Source: Leucobacter coleopterorum | GTDB lineage: Bacteria; Actinomycetota; Actinomycetes; Actinomycetales; Microbacteriaceae | Direction of reading: 5' to 3' | Length of the DNA stretch: 64,000 nucleotides | Assembly: GCF_011382985.1 (NCBI RefSeq) | Contig: NZ_CP049933.1 | Location: forward strand, 930,001-994,000 | Part shown: one piece after another, positions 18,787 through 26,229 of the stretch | How positions within the stretch are numbered: the first letter of the stretch is position 1 | How the letters are laid out: each line of letters begins with the position of its first letter | Made by a program: the position numbers and the translations under genes | Notes under the pieces: model-generated | Database searches by the model: none | What the model saw: the letters and a program-made list of their open reading frames with translations, nothing else | Told to the model about the DNA's origin: nothing

Positions 18787-18810
18787 CCCCTTCTGGCCTA
18801 TAACCCGTCT

Positions 18811-18985
18811 TTTCGCGGGTCGATCATGAACTCGGCGAGGACGTCTCTGTCGTGGGTGATCACGGTGGCAGTAGTTCCGTGGACGAGACAGATTAACTTC
18901 GACGTGGGCGTGTGCGCGGCCGATGCCGAGGTGTTTCAGTTTTCCGGCATAGTGGAGAGTGATCGTGGGGTTATGTCGCAAAACG
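18811..18985 (-). pseudogene. C-terminal remnant of an IS481-family transposase
   Basis: Minus-strand translation gives HNPTITLHYAGKLKHLGIGR followed by AHAHVEV. One frame change later it reads VHGTTATVITHDRDVLAEFM and IDPRKD. This is the C-terminal beta domain found in actinobacterial IS481 transposases, which end IDP.KDYQ. The IS3 element interrupts it, and the last codons (KDYQRKNT) lie on the other side of that element at about 17270-17305. Confidence 0.65.
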
Positions 18986-19006
18986 TGGGGATGAGGTCGG
19001 GCGTGT

Positions 19007-19270
19007 CTAGCCGCGACCGACCCATCCCGTGCGGTTCCAGAGCCCTTCTCCCGCGTCGAGTCCTGTGTCGTAGAGTGCCGGCGCATCTGGTGCGTCGTCG
19101 ATTATCGCTCGTTGCTTGCGGGTTACGGGGGTTGCGGTCTGTGTTGCTTGATGGAGCGGGCGTTCGTGGAGCGTGAGGAACCATTCGGCTGCGCGTCTGC
19201 GGTGTTCTTCACGCATTCCCCGATGACGTCGCAGAAGGTCACGAAGCCCAGCGTTGACACCGCCTCGCAC
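19007..19270 (-). pseudogene. C-terminal remnant of an IS1249/IS256-like transposase, copy 1
   Basis: Open frame of 87 residues encoding GGVNAGLRDLLRRHRGMREE and later ALYDTGLDAGEGLWNRTGWV. The first part matches the conserved C-terminal GG.N..LR..LR.HRG block of IS1249-type mutator transposases. The region at 23375-23975 encodes a related tail (GGINNGIRHVLRSHRGM, AYDTGTSAEEGLWIRAEWAG), so two copies of the same element family once flanked this island. Confidence 0.6.
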
Positions 19271-19283
19271 TATCTATCGAGTT

Positions 19284-19442
19284 ATGGCAGAGCCACGAGA
19301 GGCTTACGAAGCGCGGGCCATTGCTCGTCATGAGCGTATTCGTGAGCTCCGCTCAGAGGGCAAAAGCTACCGTGCGATCGCGGCCGAGCTCAACGTGTCG
19401 ATCGGCACCGTCCACTACGCACTCAACAAAGCCGCAGCGTAA
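19284..19442 (+). CDS. Small helix-turn-helix protein or C-terminal fragment of a plasmid replication initiator
   Basis: From ATG 19284 the product is 52 residues: EAYEARAIARHERIRELRSE, then GKSYRAIAAELNVSIGTVHY and a short tail. It is essentially one helix-turn-helix. The same segment forms the C-terminus of many actinobacterial plasmid RepA proteins. Because IS remnants lie directly upstream, this could be the only surviving part of a rep gene. It is followed after two bases by a RepB-like gene. Confidence 0.55.
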   Translation: MAEPREAYEARAIARHERIRELRSEGKSYRAIAAELNVSIGTVHYALNKAAA

Positions 19443-19444
19443 GC

Positions 19445-19846
19445 ATGACCACCCGCCCACGACTCACTGTTACCCAGGCGGTCGCAGCATTCAACGTCAC
19501 CAAACGAACCCTGCAACGCGGCCTCGCAGCAGGCGATTTAGACGGTGCAACCAAAGACAATTCCAGGCAATGGCCAATCCCCGTTGAAGCGCTCCACGCA
19601 CTTGGTTTTGTTGCGCGACAAGCCACGCCAAACGGTGCGTCACCCACGCCAGATGGCGCGTCAGAGATCACGTCACTACGCTCCATCCTGCACGACACCC
19701 AACAACAGCTCGAAACAGAACGACGCCTCAGAGAAGCCGCAGAAACGAACGCCAACGATCTCAGGACCGCCATGCGAATGCTCAAAGCCACAGCAGCGAC
19801 TCCGGCACCGCTTCGCACAAATAGGCGCCGCTGGTGGCAGGGCTGA
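19445..19846 (+). CDS. RepB-like helix-turn-helix/coiled-coil protein
   Basis: Product of 133 residues. A MerR/excisionase-like DNA-binding start (LTVTQAVAAFNVTKRTLQRG with DNSRQWPIPVEALHALGF) is followed by a predicted coiled coil (ITSLRSILHDTQQQLETERR, LREAAETNANDLRTAM) and a basic tail RTNRRRWWQG. This resembles the small RepB-type accessory proteins encoded behind RepA on actinobacterial plasmids. Together with the preceding HTH fragment it suggests a captured plasmid replication module; no origin or intact rep is visible. Confidence 0.5.
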   Translation: MTTRPRLTVTQAVAAFNVTKRTLQRGLAAGDLDGATKDNSRQWPIPVEALHALGFVARQATPNGASPTPDGASEITSLRSILHDTQQQLETERRLREAAETNANDLRTAMRMLKATAATPAPLRTNRRRWWQG

Positions 19847-19872
19847 CTCATCACCTACGCCACACAGAGTGT

Positions 19873-20609
19873 CTAGTCCTCAGATTTTCGGTTACCTGCG
19901 TACCGTGCACGAACAAAAAGCCCCGCGCCTAAAGCCCCAGCAACAACGGAACCCCACAACAGCACCAGCAAAGCGGCACCACCAGTCTCAGCAAGCTCCT
20001 CGGGTGGAGCCGTCGCCTCCGGCGTGACTGTGGTCGAAGTTGTCGGCGGCGGCGTTGTCGGCGGCACCGTAGGAACCTCACCCAGCACTGTAAAATTAGA
20101 CTCTGATTTCCCACTATAAAAAGCCTGATCATCGCTAGCGCAATGAAAAGTTATGCTGTAGCTCCCTGGATACGCTTCGGACGGGATGGTCACCTTCTCG
20201 GAAGATTTTCCTTCATCATCAAAGGTCAAACTTTTCGAAAATTGCCAATAGAACTCTTGCTCTTCAAAATTGAGATAGTAAAAGTAAATATCCACATCAG
20301 TGAGATGAACCCTGGGATCTGAGCACTGCCCCGTGACCGTCACCGACTCACCCGGATGAGCTTGGAGTGGAGCAACCGTATACCCATTGACCGAACTCTC
20401 ATCTACCTCTGAGGCATCGGAAGACACGGCCTCTTCAACCTGTGCTGTGCTGTTCGAGCCAACACCACTCTCAGTACCCGCTGAAGTGTCTTCTTCCGCG
20501 TGCGATTCTACCCCCAGAACGCTACGAGCGCCACTGCTAACACGCTGGCGCATGCTAGTTGCCAGATAACAAATTTGAGGGTGGAAAGCTTCGTCGTGAG
20601 ATCGAACAT
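19873..20609 (-). CDS. Cell-wall anchored protein with LAETG sorting signal, frameshifted as read
   Basis: Secreted protein of about 245 residues. The signal peptide (MFDLTTKLSTLKFVIWQLAC, then ASVLAVALVAFWG) from ATG 20609 is in one frame and the mature part in another; one G restored at the C-run 20511-20515 (plus strand) joins WG to VESHAEED. The mature region is acidic and Ser-rich, then has a beta-rich domain with two Cys (GQCSDPRVHLTDVDIYFYYL, YSITFHCAS). A Pro/Thr spacer follows, then LAETGG, a hydrophobic helix and RARYAGNRK. This is a sortase substrate. It is transcribed divergently from the metalloprotease. No sortase is in the window. Confidence 0.75.
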
Positions 20610-20740
20610 ACAAGCAAATCTACACACCTGCTGACCAAAACACATATCAGCGCAACCTTTACCCCAACAACACTCACGGGAAAGTATGCATGCCTGGGCG
20701 TTAAGAACAATAATTAGATTTGATTTTCTGTGTTTTTCAA

Positions 20741-20757
20741 CCAATGATTATCATTGG
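20741..20757. promoter_or_regulatory. 17-bp palindrome resembling a Fur/Zur operator
   Basis: CCAATGATTATCATTGG is a perfect 8-1-8 palindrome. Its centre ATGATTATCAT resembles Fur-family boxes, which have an ATGATAATCAT-like core. It lies 38 bases before the metalloprotease start in the 185-bp divergent intergenic region, within an AT-rich stretch. Control by a zinc or iron regulator is inference. Confidence 0.5.
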
Positions 20758-20794
20758 AATAGACAACAGCGTCTATCCAATGACTGGAGAAATT

Positions 20795-22800
20795 ATGCGC
20801 AAAAGAATTCCCCCTATCCTTGCCACAGTGCTCGCATTCAGTTTGAGCTTCACTGCCGCTTCCCCAGCCCTGGCGGAAGAGTCCAACACAGATACCGAAC
20901 CCACTACCGAAGTCACCCCGACCCCGAAAACGGGGAAGAAGGAAGCGACCCCGCCACACCCAGCACCGAGGCTCCAGCTCCACTCGGGGACACTGAAACT
21001 CCGTGGTTTAACGAAGAGCCCCCGCCCTTCGAAGTTGAAGAGCTCGTCGAAGCTGCTGCGGAGGTTGCCCCGGAAGATTCCATTCAGGAACGAATCGTGT
21101 CTCTCGACACCAATTCAGCACTCACCTCGCTAGTCTCGCCTGAAACTCTTTTAGAAGCAGTTCCTGGTGAACGCATCATCGTAGACGCGCAGCAAATCGA
21201 GCTCGCCCTCAAACTCTTCGGCGACGAAACCGATGTCATTGATATCGAAGAAGTCGCAATCACCCTCCCACACGACAACGACCTTCCCACCGTTGAGGTC
21301 CTCGGCGCAAAAACCGAGAATGGTGACGCGCAAGCTAGTGCCTCGTTTGTGTTCTTGCCCGATGACACCGGAAGCTTTGTTCTGACTGGTGGAGTTCAAG
21401 AGCCTGGCGAACCCGATGTTATGGTCCAAGAAGTCGCAGAGGACGTGTACCGCATCGATCAGGTCTCCGCCAGTGACGTGCTTCCTGACGAAGGCTTCGA
21501 CGACACAGTTGCAGATCTACCTGCATCATCTACCCTGTCTCCGGATTTCCCAGTCGCAGCTGCACCAGCATCTGGGATCATGACAGTGGAACTCGTGGCA
21601 GGGTTCGCGAACGGCACCGGAACACTGAGCGCGATGCGCACCGAGATCAACACCCGCGTTGCGCAAACCAACCAAGCACTCGCCCACTCACAAGCCAAAA
21701 CACGCATCGCACTCATCGGGACCAAGGCTGTCCCCTACACCCAAACCAACAAATTCAAGACCGACATAGATAACTTTTATGACGGAAAGTTCGGCACCAA
21801 AACTCTTCTGGATTATCGGGATTCGACTGGCGCGGATCTTGCCGCACTCATCGTGCCAAACATGACCAACGCATGTGGCATCGGACATCTCCCTGATGCT
21901 ATTGGAAAATCGCCTTCAGCGTCGCTCACCGTCACAGCAAAACCTTGCTTCAACAACTACACGTTTACACACGAGGTTGGCCACAACCTCGGCGCGAACC
22001 ACGACCCTGACGGCCTAGCACGGAACGGCAAGAAACCATACCCGTATGCCTATAGCCAGGGAATCGCGATCCCCGGCGCAGCTAGCGACGTAATGGGGTA
22101 CGCCTGCACCCCCATCTGCCCCAGGGCGCTTCAGTTCTCAAACCCAAGAATCCCTCTCATCGGGTTCCCCTCAATCCCATCCGGCGTCACAAACAAACAA
22201 GACAACGTCCGCAGCATGGACGAACAAGCCTCTCGTATCGCGAGCTACCGCCAATCCGCAATCGCCACGGACGTCCCCAAAACACACCGGTTCTACACCG
22301 AGATCACCTGGCTCGTGAATCGTGGCATCACCACCGGCTACGCAGACGGCACCTTCCGTCCCAGCGAAGACCTCGACCGTGGCGCTATGGCCGCATTCCT
22401 CTACCGAATGAGCGGCAAGCCTGCATTCACACCACCAGCCACGTCACCATTCACAGACGTGCCTAAAACCCACAAGTTCTACAAAGAGATCACCTGGATG
22501 AAAGCCAAGGGAATCACCTCGGGCTACGCGGACGGAACATTTAAACCGCTCGATAACGTCTCGCGGTCTGCCATGTCAGCGTTCCTCTACCGGTTTAACG
22601 GCAAGCCAGCGTTCACGCCACCCAGCACGTCACCATTCAGTGATGTGCCTAAAACCCATCAGTTCTACAAAGAGATCACCTGGATGAAAGCCAAGGGAAT
22701 CAGCACCGGAAACGCCGACGGAACATTCGCTCCAAGTAGCGCAGTCACCCGCGAAGCAATGGCCGCATTCCTCTACCGATACGACCAAAAACTCGGCTAA
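20795..22800 (+). CDS. Secreted zinc metalloprotease (reprolysin-like) with C-terminal anchoring repeats, frameshifted as read
   Basis: Exported peptidase of about 669 residues. The start ATG 20795 follows GGAGA and encodes a signal peptide (RKRIPPILATVLAFSLSFTA). One C restored at CCCC 20932-20935 joins it to the main frame. An acidic Pro/Glu-rich prodomain follows, then the catalytic domain with the extended zinc site THEVGHNLGANHDPDG (HExxHxxGxxHD, near residue 393) and a Met-turn candidate SDVMGYACT. The last 180 residues are three repeats of about 61 residues (DVPKTHKFYKEITWMKAKGI, DGTF.P, R.AMAAFLYR) like those of the LRR protein at 0.9-3.6 kb. Likely a wall-attached extracellular protease. 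Confidence 0.86.
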
Positions 22801-22818
22801 CCACAACAATGAGCACGG

Positions 22819-22865
22819 CGTGGGGGTCCAGCAACTCAACGTTGCTGGACCCCCCCCACGTTTTT
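22819..22865 (+). terminator. Terminator after the metalloprotease
   Basis: CGTGGGGGTCCAGCAAC pairs with GTTGCTGGACCCCCCCCACG across a five-base loop, with two or three unpaired Cs, and is followed by TTTTT. Confidence 0.9.
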
Positions 22866-23208
22866 CCACACCGGCTCATCAGCTACCTGCCCTTTCTTGC
22901 TCACTCACCACAAGCAAACCCACACCCTTTCACTCCACGAACTCGCAACCTTTCACACCGCAAACACCACACTTCACCCACCCCAACTTTCGCCGGAGTT
23001 TTACCCATACACGACTGGCATTTGACGGTTCCCGCGTCCCGCGTTCCGTGACATCGATTTTGAACTCTTCCGAGTATCTCGCCATGGTCTACCTCCTCTC
23101 AGTCAGCCCCGCAGAACCAACGGATAATAGTCAATCAAACCAACAGCAGGCCCTTTGAGGGGGGGCAGAGACGCCCGGAGAATCAAGGACCTGGGCTGAA
23201 CCGTCTAC
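22866..23208. other. Intergenic stretch with an IS OrfA remnant
   Basis: This 343-base stretch is C- and A-rich near 22880-23000 and has no credible gene. On the minus strand 23085-23000 encodes MARYSEEFKIDVTERG after a GAGGAGG site. That is the first codons of an IS3-type OrfA, and the rest of the gene is missing. The T-free CACAC-rich part shows no repeat that I can define. Confidence 0.5.
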
Positions 23209-23254
23209 CTGGGGGTCAATGGGTCGCAGGTTCAGATCCTGTTATCCCGACCAA
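23209..23254 (+). repeat. 3' half of a tRNA-Pro-like sequence
   Basis: The sequence matches the tRNA-Pro at 17143 from the anticodon loop to CCA (CTGGGGGTCAA, GGTCGCAGGTTCAGATCCTG, CCCGACCA) with about five substitutions. No 5' half precedes it, so it cannot make a tRNA. It is immediately followed by the same 77-nt IS end as the intact gene. It may be an attachment-site scar of an integrated element. Confidence 0.75.
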
Positions 23255-23352
23255 TGTGATGTCTCAGGACATCACGGACACCTGAACCCGCGGAAACGCG
23301 GGTTCAGGTGTTTTTTCGTTGGTAGTCCTTTTCGGGGTTGATCACGAATTCG
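23255..23352 (+). repeat. 77-nt repeat, copy 2, with the end of an IS481-like transposase
   Basis: Bases 23255-23331 are identical to 17220-17296, including both hairpins and the T-run. On the minus strand the adjoining bases encode EFVINPEKDYQRKNT and a stop, the C-terminal end of an IS481-type transposase. Beyond about 23352 the sequence changes to an IS1249-like remnant, so only this tip of the IS481 copy remains. Confidence 0.65.
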
Positions 23353-23374
23353 GGTTACCGGCCAAAAATAGGGA

Positions 23375-23975
23375 TTGCCCCGCGCGTGTTCACGTGCGAC
23401 CGGCCCATTCGGCGCGGATCCAGAGTCCTTCTTCTGCACTGGTGCCAGTGTCGTAGGCGCTGACAGGTGGGGGATCTTTTCTAGGTCTGGGGTTTCGGGG
23501 TCTGATGTTGATGCGTTCGTGACGATGAATTTGTCGACAGGTTCGATGGGGAGTTCGCGGAGTGTAAAAACCATTCGGCAGCGCGGGCCCGGTCATGCCC
23601 CGATGACTGCGGAGCACATGCCTGATACCGTTGTTGATGCCGCCTTCCAACGGGTGAAGTGGTGCGAACGTTGCCGTAATCAATATGCGTGAACGGGGTG
23701 CCGTCTCGGATGTGTTTCGCGAGGAGTTACTAGGCTTTGCGAAGCCTGTCGTGCGTGAACCAAGAAGTACAGCCGTCGTAGGTGCGTTCTTGCGCGAGGG
23801 TGCCGTAGGCCTGCCATCATGATTTCAAGCTTGAGACGCCACTTGATAGCGTCATCGGGTTCATAGATGTCCGAGAGGGCACGGAGTCTTCGGGCTGCGT
23901 CACTTCGTTTGCAGACGCTTGATGTTTCGCAGTTGGGACACCACTGCCTTTGGGCACCTGCTGCGTGGGTATGCG
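23375..23975 (-). pseudogene. Internally deleted IS1249/IS256-like transposase, copy 2
   Basis: From 23975 downwards one minus-strand frame encodes a zinc-ribbon start (RQWCPNCETSSVCKRSDAAR, then RLRALSD) ending near 23692. Another then gives GGINNGIRHVLRSHRGM and AYDTGTSAEEGLWIRAEWAG. These are the N-terminal and C-terminal ends of an IS1249-type transposase; the catalytic middle is gone. Stops and frame changes confirm decay. Confidence 0.6.
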
Positions 23976-24021
23976 GCTAGCTCAGTTTCCCATCCAAACG
24001 TTCTGACCGCCCCCCAATTAC

Positions 24022-24077
24022 GAAGAGCCACTTTTACATGATCTGGCTCGACAGAATCATGTAAAAGCACGCTCTCG
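24022..24077 (-). terminator. Hairpin after the response regulator, second member of the repeated hairpin family
   Basis: CTTTTACATGAT (24031-24042) pairs with ATCATGTAAAAG (24056-24067) around a 13-base loop, and outer arms (AGAGCCA / GCACGCTCT) pair partly. Read on the minus strand, its layout GAGAGC..CTTTTACAT..ATGTAAAAG..CTCT matches the der hairpin at 10688. It lies 59 bases past the end of the response-regulator gene. There is no T-run. Confidence 0.55.
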
Positions 24078-24135
24078 GCGGGGCGGAGTAAGGGGAAGGA
24101 AGATCCGGATACTATCAGACCCAAACATCCAACAC

Positions 24136-24792
24136 CTACCGCGTGAGCCCAGCCTCGTACCCAATAATGGCCGCCTGGGTGCGGTTGGTCACGGCGAGTT
24201 TGGTCATGATCGCGGTGACATGGGTCTTGACGGTTCCCACGGCCAGGTGAAGCGTGCGCGCGATTTCCGCGTTTGTCAGGCCGTTTGTGAGGCACTCCAA
24301 AACGTCTCGTTCGCGGTCCGTGAGCGCGCCGACCTGCTCCCTTGCTTCCCCCGTGTTGCCTAGCTGGGGTCCCATCACCTCAAGCAGCCTGCGCGTGACC
24401 GCGGGGGCGAGTGTGGTGTTGCCGTCGCGCGCGGCTCGAACGGCTCCGTGCAGTTCTTCGAGGGTGCAGTCCTTCAGTAGGTACCCGGCGGCTCCGAGTT
24501 TGATAGCGGGTAACAGGTACTCATCGAACTGAAAGGCGGTGAGGATCACCACGGCGATGTCGGGTGAGGTTCGGCGAATTTCAGCGAGGGCCTCAAGCCC
24601 GTTCATTCGAGGCATCTGCATGTCAAGCAGCACAACATCGGGTCGGTGCTCGCTGATCAGGCGAAGCGCCATCTGGCCGTCCTCAGCTTGCGCAACCACG
24701 CTGATGTCGGGTGCGGCCTGCAGCATCTGCGTGATCCCGGCGCGAGCCAGTGGTTCGTCGTCGGTGAGCAAAACTCGAATCTGATCAGTCAT
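24136..24792 (-). CDS. NarL-type response regulator
   Basis: Two-component response regulator of 218 residues. The receiver domain has the acidic pocket (LLTDDEPLARAG), the phospho-acceptor Asp in VVLLDMQMPRMNGLEAL and the conserved Lys in LLKDCT. The C-terminal LuxR helix-turn-helix is LTDRERDVLECLTNGLTNAE with TVKTHVTAIMTKL. The start overlaps the kinase stop by 4 bases (ATGA), so the two are co-translated. Target genes are unknown; the divergent adhesin at 26230 is a candidate. Confidence 0.93.
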   Translation of the reverse strand: MTDQIRVLLTDDEPLARAGITQMLQAAPDISVVAQAEDGQMALRLISEHRPDVVLLDMQMPRMNGLEALAEIRRTSPDIAVVILTAFQFDEYLLPAIKLGAAGYLLKDCTLEELHGAVRAARDGNTTLAPAVTRRLLEVMGPQLGNTGEAREQVGALTDRERDVLECLTNGLTNAEIARTLHLAVGTVKTHVTAIMTKLAVTNRTQAAIIGYEAGLTR

Positions 24793-25898
24793 GATGCCCT
24801 CCCTGGTAACTCGGCGTGAACAGTAAAGCCACCGTCTGAGGTGGTCTCTGCAACAAACGTGCCACCCAAGAGATCAACGCGCTCGCGCATACCCCGCAGC
24901 CCCTGGCCTCCCGTGGTGAGCGCCGAGAGAGGCCGCGCCGCTGGCCGGTTGCTGACGGTTACGGTGAGCGCGGTCTGATCACCGTGCACGGTGACGGTGG
25001 TAGTGGCTCCCGGGGCATGCCGCACCGCATTTGTCAGCGCCTCGCGAATCAGCCTCACCGCGGTTCGCTCAGCGATGTCGAAGCCCGCGGGGTAGTTGGC
25101 CACATCAATACTCACCTGCACCGGTTGCCCCACCGCTCGCGCATCGGCAGCGAGGCTCTCGATGGTGGAGAGACTGAATTCGTCAGCCGGTTCTTGCCGA
25201 CCGGTCAGTTGCAGTACCTCTCGCATCTCATCGAGCGTTTGGCGGCCCTGGGCTGAGAGATCCTCAAGTCCCGTCAATAGTTCGGTATCGCTGGTTTGTG
25301 TCCGCAGTACCTGCGTTCCCATGACCAGCAGCGTCAGCCGGTGGGCGACAACGTCGTGCATCTCGCGCACCAGCCGCGCGCGCTCAACCTCGCGGGCTGA
25401 TTCCTCTGCGGCTGCCACCCGTGCCTGCGCGGCGGCGCGCTCTACTTCCAGCTGAGACCTGCGCGTGCGCCCGACTAACCACGGCACCAAGACCGCCACA
25501 AGTAACTGGGCCAACAACAATACGGTGCTGCGGTCGAAAAGGTTCCACCAGATCGGAACCACCGCGATTGTCGCGACCGTTACTAATGCCGCTGATGCCC
25601 ACCGGTTGGCCACAAACCGGCCGACGGCGTGGAGTGCTGTCACGGCAGCAACAACAGGGGACAAAAAGCTGAGCCCGATCAGTGCGATGGCGATCACGGC
25701 AGGGAAGCGGCTTCGCCAGTAACTTATGAGCGCGGCAAACAACTGGACCATGATGTCGAGTGCAATGTTGGTTTCGTACCCATCCCAGGCTCGGTAGAGA
25801 ACGTATCCCACGCCCAGGGCGCCAGAAGAGCACGCGAGCACCACCTCGGTTCGGCGCTTCGCCTCTGTGTCAACACTGAACAGTGACCCCACATGCAC
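24789..25898 (-). CDS. Sensor histidine kinase (HisKA_3 / NarL-type partner)
   Basis: Membrane kinase of 369 residues. Five or so hydrophobic helices occupy residues 20-155 with almost no extracellular domain, so the signal is probably sensed in the membrane. A coiled coil (SQLEVERAAAQARVAAAEES) leads to the HisKA_3 phospho-acceptor His in REMHDVVAHRLTLLV. The ATPase has the N box REALTNAVRHA and G box GGQGLRGMRERVDLLGG. This DesK/LiaS-like design often monitors envelope state. The start is GTG 25898, with an in-frame GTG at 25892 as an alternative. Confidence 0.92.
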   Translation of the reverse strand: MHVGSLFSVDTEAKRRTEVVLACSSGALGVGYVLYRAWDGYETNIALDIMVQLFAALISYWRSRFPAVIAIALIGLSFLSPVVAAVTALHAVGRFVANRWASAALVTVATIAVVPIWWNLFDRSTVLLLAQLLVAVLVPWLVGRTRRSQLEVERAAAQARVAAAEESAREVERARLVREMHDVVAHRLTLLVMGTQVLRTQTSDTELLTGLEDLSAQGRQTLDEMREVLQLTGRQEPADEFSLSTIESLAADARAVGQPVQVSIDVANYPAGFDIAERTAVRLIREALTNAVRHAPGATTTVTVHGDQTALTVTVSNRPAARPLSALTTGGQGLRGMRERVDLLGGTFVAETTSDGGFTVHAELPGRAS

Positions 25899-26229
25899 AA
25901 GTGTACGGTTTCATGCACCACAATTTCTGGCGCAAAGCCATCCAATATGAACCCCCATTGAGGACCGCAGTTCCCCACCTGATTCTGTCAGTCGCTTTTG
26001 GTCCGCCCAAGGGTCAAAGGTCTTTGAGGCCCTACGACTTAAGTGCTACTCGGCGACAACAATGCGAGACAAGTTGCGACCTTTGGCCGATGTGCCGAGT
26101 TGCGATTCTGCGCCATTCTTGAAGGGCAACATACGAGATTTTCGTCGGTGTGACCGACCCTCGGTTGCTTGACGTAAGCGGTTCTGATGGGAATTTCGCT
26201 TATGCACTTCGTACTTCGATGGGGGATAG
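25899..26229. other. Divergent promoter region between the sensor kinase and the adhesin
   Basis: 331 bases without a credible gene. It must carry the promoters of both the two-component operon (leftward) and the adhesin (rightward, with GGGGGATAG just before ATG 26230). Some short open frames cross it, but none has a family signature. I see no clear palindrome. Confidence 0.4.

Larger units (their letters stand above)
17310..18807 (+). mobile_element. IS3-family insertion sequence
   Basis: Two transposase frames are bounded by imperfect inverted repeats: GGCTTATAGGCCAAAAGAGG at 17311 and, in reverse complement from 18806, GGGTTATAGGCCAGAAGGGG. Length is about 1.5 kb. The element is flanked by an 18-nt direct repeat (TTTCGCGGGTCGATCATG at 17294-17311 and 18811-18828), much longer than the 3-4 bp duplication usual for IS3. 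It sits inside the 3' end of an IS481-like transposase remnant. Confidence 0.8.

Noticed and set aside
23176..23254. Second functional tRNA-Pro gene
   Set aside because: Only the anticodon-loop-to-CCA half is present. No 5' acceptor strand or D arm pairs with it.
17220..23331. The 77-nt direct repeats as simple phage attL/attR sites
   Set aside because: On the minus strand both copies run into IS481-type transposase C-termini, so they are better explained as IS ends. The tRNA half itself remains a possible att scar.
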